Virus record (IMG/VR): IMGVR_UViG_3300027082_000113
Location: 1-24,589 of that record
Source of the DNA: a virus
Strand: one strand, 5' to 3'
DNA length: 24,589 nt
In this document: in pieces, positions 22,819-24,589 of the stretch
Numbering within the stretch: position 1 is the stretch's first letter
Layout: each line of letters opens with the position of its first letter
Position numbers and translations under genes: made by a program
The notes under the pieces: model-generated
Database searches by the model: none
The model's input: only the letters and a program-made list of their open reading frames with translations
What the model was told of the DNA's origin: nothing

Positions 22819-23145
22819 TCAACCAATGGTAAACGCAAGAAAGCCAGTGTGTCCTCGCAACGTAAGCTCATGCCGAAGATCAATCTTGTGAGCTTTTGGC
22901 ATTTCAATAAACGCGACAATCTCGCCTTTCCAGTAATACTCAATATCACGAACAGGGTACCCGATAGGGGGGAGAGACATACCTCCTCGTCCGGGAAAAT
23001 GAATCGTATCGTATTTGCAAAATCCTTTCCCGCCCTTTGAGACAAGCGGAGAATCCGTCATCGGAGGATCGCCGCGATCCATGTTGCGAATCCTGCCTTT
23101 CAGTAGCAGTGTATGGACGTGACCGGTAAATACAGGCTTCATCAT
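22819..23145 (-). CDS. Unknown small protein
   Basis: 108 residues, starting at 23145 with a one-base TAATG overlap with the Cys4 protein gene, and a second ATG right after it. I do not recognise a family. The sequence has a His-containing start (MMKPVFTGHVHTLLLKGRI), a Gly/Pro-rich middle (FPGRGGMSLPPIGYPV) and a mixed beta/alpha end (EYYWKGEIVAFIEMPKAHK). There is one Cys and no membrane segment. Coupled translation with the preceding gene suggests that both are made together. Confidence 0.6.
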   Translation of the reverse strand: MMKPVFTGHVHTLLLKGRIRNMDRGDPPMTDSPLVSKGGKGFCKYDTIHFPGRGGMSLPPIGYPVRDIEYYWKGEIVAFIEMPKAHKIDLRHELTLRGHTGFLAFTIG

Positions 23146-23375
23146 TACCCCCCTTCTTCCTCTTCATACGCTTCCACGGCCCCCGGCTCATCTATCGCTC
23201 CGAAAGCATTTTCCTTCCATTGTTCGCAATAACCATTTCCGGAAATGAACCGCTGAAAATTCGGACTCGCCCGCCGCAGGCAGACAGCTTCAACAGGTCC
23301 GCCTCCTTCCGCCTGGGCGAGCAAGGAACTCCAAAACCGACACGTTGCGCACTCTTTCACCGCGCTTGGCCGCAT
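23145..23375 (-). CDS. Small Cys4 protein, probably zinc-binding
   Basis: 76 residues. CATC at 9-12 followed by RFW, then Cys32 (VCLRR) and Cys50 (GNGYCEQWKE) give a 'C..CrFW...C.R......Y C..W' pattern seen in small phage proteins that bind zinc. The C terminus is acidic (EAYEEEEGG). The start at 23375 is preceded by a GGGGGTG ribosome site. It lies between the first PP-loop gene and the unknown gene. The role is unknown; such mini-proteins often bind nucleic acid or host proteins. Confidence 0.65.
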   Translation of the reverse strand: MRPSAVKECATCRFWSSLLAQAEGGGPVEAVCLRRASPNFQRFISGNGYCEQWKENAFGAIDEPGAVEAYEEEEGG

Positions 23376-23434
23376 ACCTTCACCCCCTTTGGTTTCATTG
23401 TTACAGCCCGGACGCGATCAAAAATGTTTAGAAC

Positions 23435-23458
23435 AGGACCACGATCAGGACCGCGATC
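23435..23458. repeat. Tandem 12-base repeat in the gap after the first PP-loop gene
   Basis: AGGACCACGATC and AGGACCGCGATC lie side by side with one mismatch. They are in the 181-base gap (23376-23556) between two accessory genes, where I see no convincing gene. They could be a binding site; the evidence is only the pattern. Confidence 0.35.
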
Positions 23459-23556
23459 GCGTTATTCCTCCAGCGCCGCCACGGGCTCAGGCAGCTTGCT
23501 TCTCAGGAGGCTTTCTTCTTTCCGCACTCCACATACGTCGGTATGCAACATTGCTC

Positions 23557-24324
23557 TTATATTGCCCGCACGAATCCTTCCTCATCGGAATTGATTACGC
23601 CCCCCCAAGGCAGCTTTAGCTTCTTATCTTCCATCTGGAAGCGTTGTTCCAAGTCGTTCACCGTTTTGTAACCCTTGAATCCTCTGTTGTCTGGCATATT
23701 TTGATCCCATTCCAACATTTTGCTCCATAACTCAGGATAGTGTCGGCGCAGTTTTCGCAACTCAGATAATCGTTGAAGTGGGCAACAAAAACAGCTAACC
23801 CTGTTAAACACTTCATATAATCCACTCCAGTCAAAACCGTGTTTCATGCAGTAAGCAAGAGCTTGTTGCTCTGTTATGTTGTATTCTTGTAACGGAAACC
23901 GATAATTAAACTCTTTATCTTTAAGTTTTCGTTGTGCTTCATCAGCAGCGTATCCAATGCACTGCACTGGATTATCAACCTTGCGAACAAACTGTTTTAT
24001 CTCCTTTGTTTTTTCCCTCGTGCACCACCTACGCAAAGGAGAAGGCCATCCAACGCCATGCCTGCCGCTTTGCTTTCCTTTATAAATTGTGTAGTTAAAC
24101 ATCCAATCGTAAAAACTTCGTTTAGGCTTTAATCTCACAAATTCAAATCCCACATAGTGCTCTAGCTTATCAATGTGATCCTGCATCTCTGGAAATTCCC
24201 ACCCCGTATCAAACCACACAACGGAATGGATTGGCTCTCCGCGCTGCAACATCATCAGTAGCATTGCGGTAGAATCCTTTCCCCCGGAAAGGTTTACTAC
24301 TTGATTCATCTCCATATATTCCAT
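23557..24324 (-). CDS. PAPS-reductase-family PP-loop protein, Cys-rich, AT-rich gene
   Basis: 255 residues. The start at 24324 is fixed by AGGAGGT six bases upstream, although two further ATGs follow. SGGKDS is at 13-18, then FDTGWEFPEM (38-47). RRWCTREKTKEI (98-109) has Cys101, QCIGYAADEAQR (121-132) has Cys122, and SCFCCPLQR (177-185) has Cys178, 180 and 181. The C terminus is basic to mixed with no ECGLH motif. The WCT and C.CCP arrangement is known in phage PAPS-reductase-family proteins and might hold an iron-sulfur cluster or zinc, as in the DndC branch; this is inference. The gene is far more AT-rich than its neighbours (19 G/C of 60 bases at 23881-23940), so it was probably acquired separately. 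Confidence 0.87.
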   Translation of the reverse strand: MEYMEMNQVVNLSGGKDSTAMLLMMLQRGEPIHSVVWFDTGWEFPEMQDHIDKLEHYVGFEFVRLKPKRSFYDWMFNYTIYKGKQSGRHGVGWPSPLRRWCTREKTKEIKQFVRKVDNPVQCIGYAADEAQRKLKDKEFNYRFPLQEYNITEQQALAYCMKHGFDWSGLYEVFNRVSCFCCPLQRLSELRKLRRHYPELWSKMLEWDQNMPDNRGFKGYKTVNDLEQRFQMEDKKLKLPWGGVINSDEEGFVRAI

Positions 24325-24354
24325 CTTTTCACCTCCTAGCCGGGCGGTCCGGCG

Positions 24355-24588
24355 TTATCCATTCCATCGCTTCTCGGCCAGTTCCAACCAGCCCTGCATT
24401 TCTTCGATGTCCTCATCCATCATTGCCCCTAGGCCCTTCTCTCTACACGCCTCGTTGGTTCCTCTGAGATCAAACAGCTCCCTTTTGAGCCAAGGGATGA
24501 CCTCATTTTGGATGTAATTACGGGTGTAGCTATCTCCCGTATCACCGGTGCGGATCAGGCTTTTGATCTTCTCAAGACTCATTACCAT
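24355..24588 (-). CDS. Unknown small protein, start near the window edge
   Basis: 77 residues from an ATG at 24588, with another ATG two codons later. Only one base lies upstream in the window, so the frame may begin further right and the true start is unknown. The sequence is acidic and helical (SLEKIKSLIRTGDTG, VIPWLKRELFDLRG, MDEDIEEMQGWLELAEKRW). I recognise no family. It ends 30 bases before the first PP-loop gene, with that gene's ribosome site in the gap. Confidence 0.5.
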   Translation of the reverse strand: MVMSLEKIKSLIRTGDTGDSYTRNYIQNEVIPWLKRELFDLRGTNEACREKGLGAMMDEDIEEMQGWLELAEKRWNG

Positions 24589-24589
24589 A

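Noticed and set aside
22440-23045. Minus-strand frame of 201 codons crossing the transporter start and the terminator
   Set aside because: It reads through the start of the symporter and a hairpin with unlikely composition. The symporter frame is clearly the real one.
23462-23551. Tiny 29-residue minus-strand frame in the gap after the first PP-loop gene
   Set aside because: The ribosome site is weak and nothing in the short sequence supports coding.
17698-24324. A DNA phosphorothioation (Dnd or Ssp) system
   Set aside because: PP-loop proteins resembling the DndC superfamily are present, but no cysteine desulfurase, DndB, DndD, DndE or Ssp partner is visible. At most it is a distant relative.
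20514-24324. Assimilatory PAPS reductase (CysH)
   Set aside because: None of the PP-loop proteins has the C-terminal ECGLH catalytic motif, and no other sulfate-assimilation genes are nearby.
1-24589. tRNA genes, CRISPR arrays, insertion sequences, integrase or attachment sites
   Set aside because: I saw no cloverleaf-like tRNA sequence, no regularly spaced repeats, no transposase or integrase motifs and no flanking duplicated sites on reading either strand. A dedicated search could still reveal a weak case.

Overview
The window is almost entirely the genome of a tailed phage or prophage. Every gene I support lies on the minus strand, so it is read from right (24.6 kb) to left (1). Gene content and order match a lambda-type siphovirus: terminase pair, gpW-like connector, lambda-family portal, S49 protease with a nested scaffold, decoration protein D, capsid E, then head-tail joiner, Z, U, V, G/GT, tape measure and a distal tail gene cut by the left edge. 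No sheath or baseplate genes are visible. GC content is high in most genes. The TraR/DksA finger, GTA-type holin and lambda-type head suggest a proteobacterial host, but nothing fixes the genus. No integrase, attachment site, repressor or host gene is visible, so I cannot say whether this is a prophage or a free phage.

Layout in transcription order. (1) 24.6-17.7 kb is an accessory block: a small unknown protein, a PP-loop ATP-pyrophosphatase of the PAPS-reductase family, a Cys4 mini-protein, an unknown protein, a sodium:solute symporter, a second PAPS-reductase-like protein, two tandem ParB-like proteins ending in CPxC, and an IbrA-like/IbrB-like pair. (2) 17.7-16.0 kb holds an unknown helical protein, a dNMP-kinase-like enzyme and a VRR-NUC nuclease. 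(3) 16.0-8.0 kb is packaging and head. (4) 8.0-5.8 kb is a lysis block with a TraR/DksA finger protein, placed between capsid and tail genes. (5) 5.85 kb to the left edge is head-tail joining and tail.

The most unusual part is the accessory block. Three divergent PP-loop enzymes and three ParB/sulfiredoxin-fold proteins, plus a membrane transporter, are packed with short gaps or overlaps. The usual partners of DNA phosphorothioation (DndA/B/D/E) are absent from the window. The arrangement fits a phage-borne sulfur- or adenylate-based modification or regulatory system of unknown product; that function is inference.

Two coding features are easy to miss. One is a -1 frameshift at a run of nine A residues that makes a lambda-like GT tail-assembly chaperone. 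The other is an internally started scaffold protein with its own Shine-Dalgarno sequence inside the protease gene.
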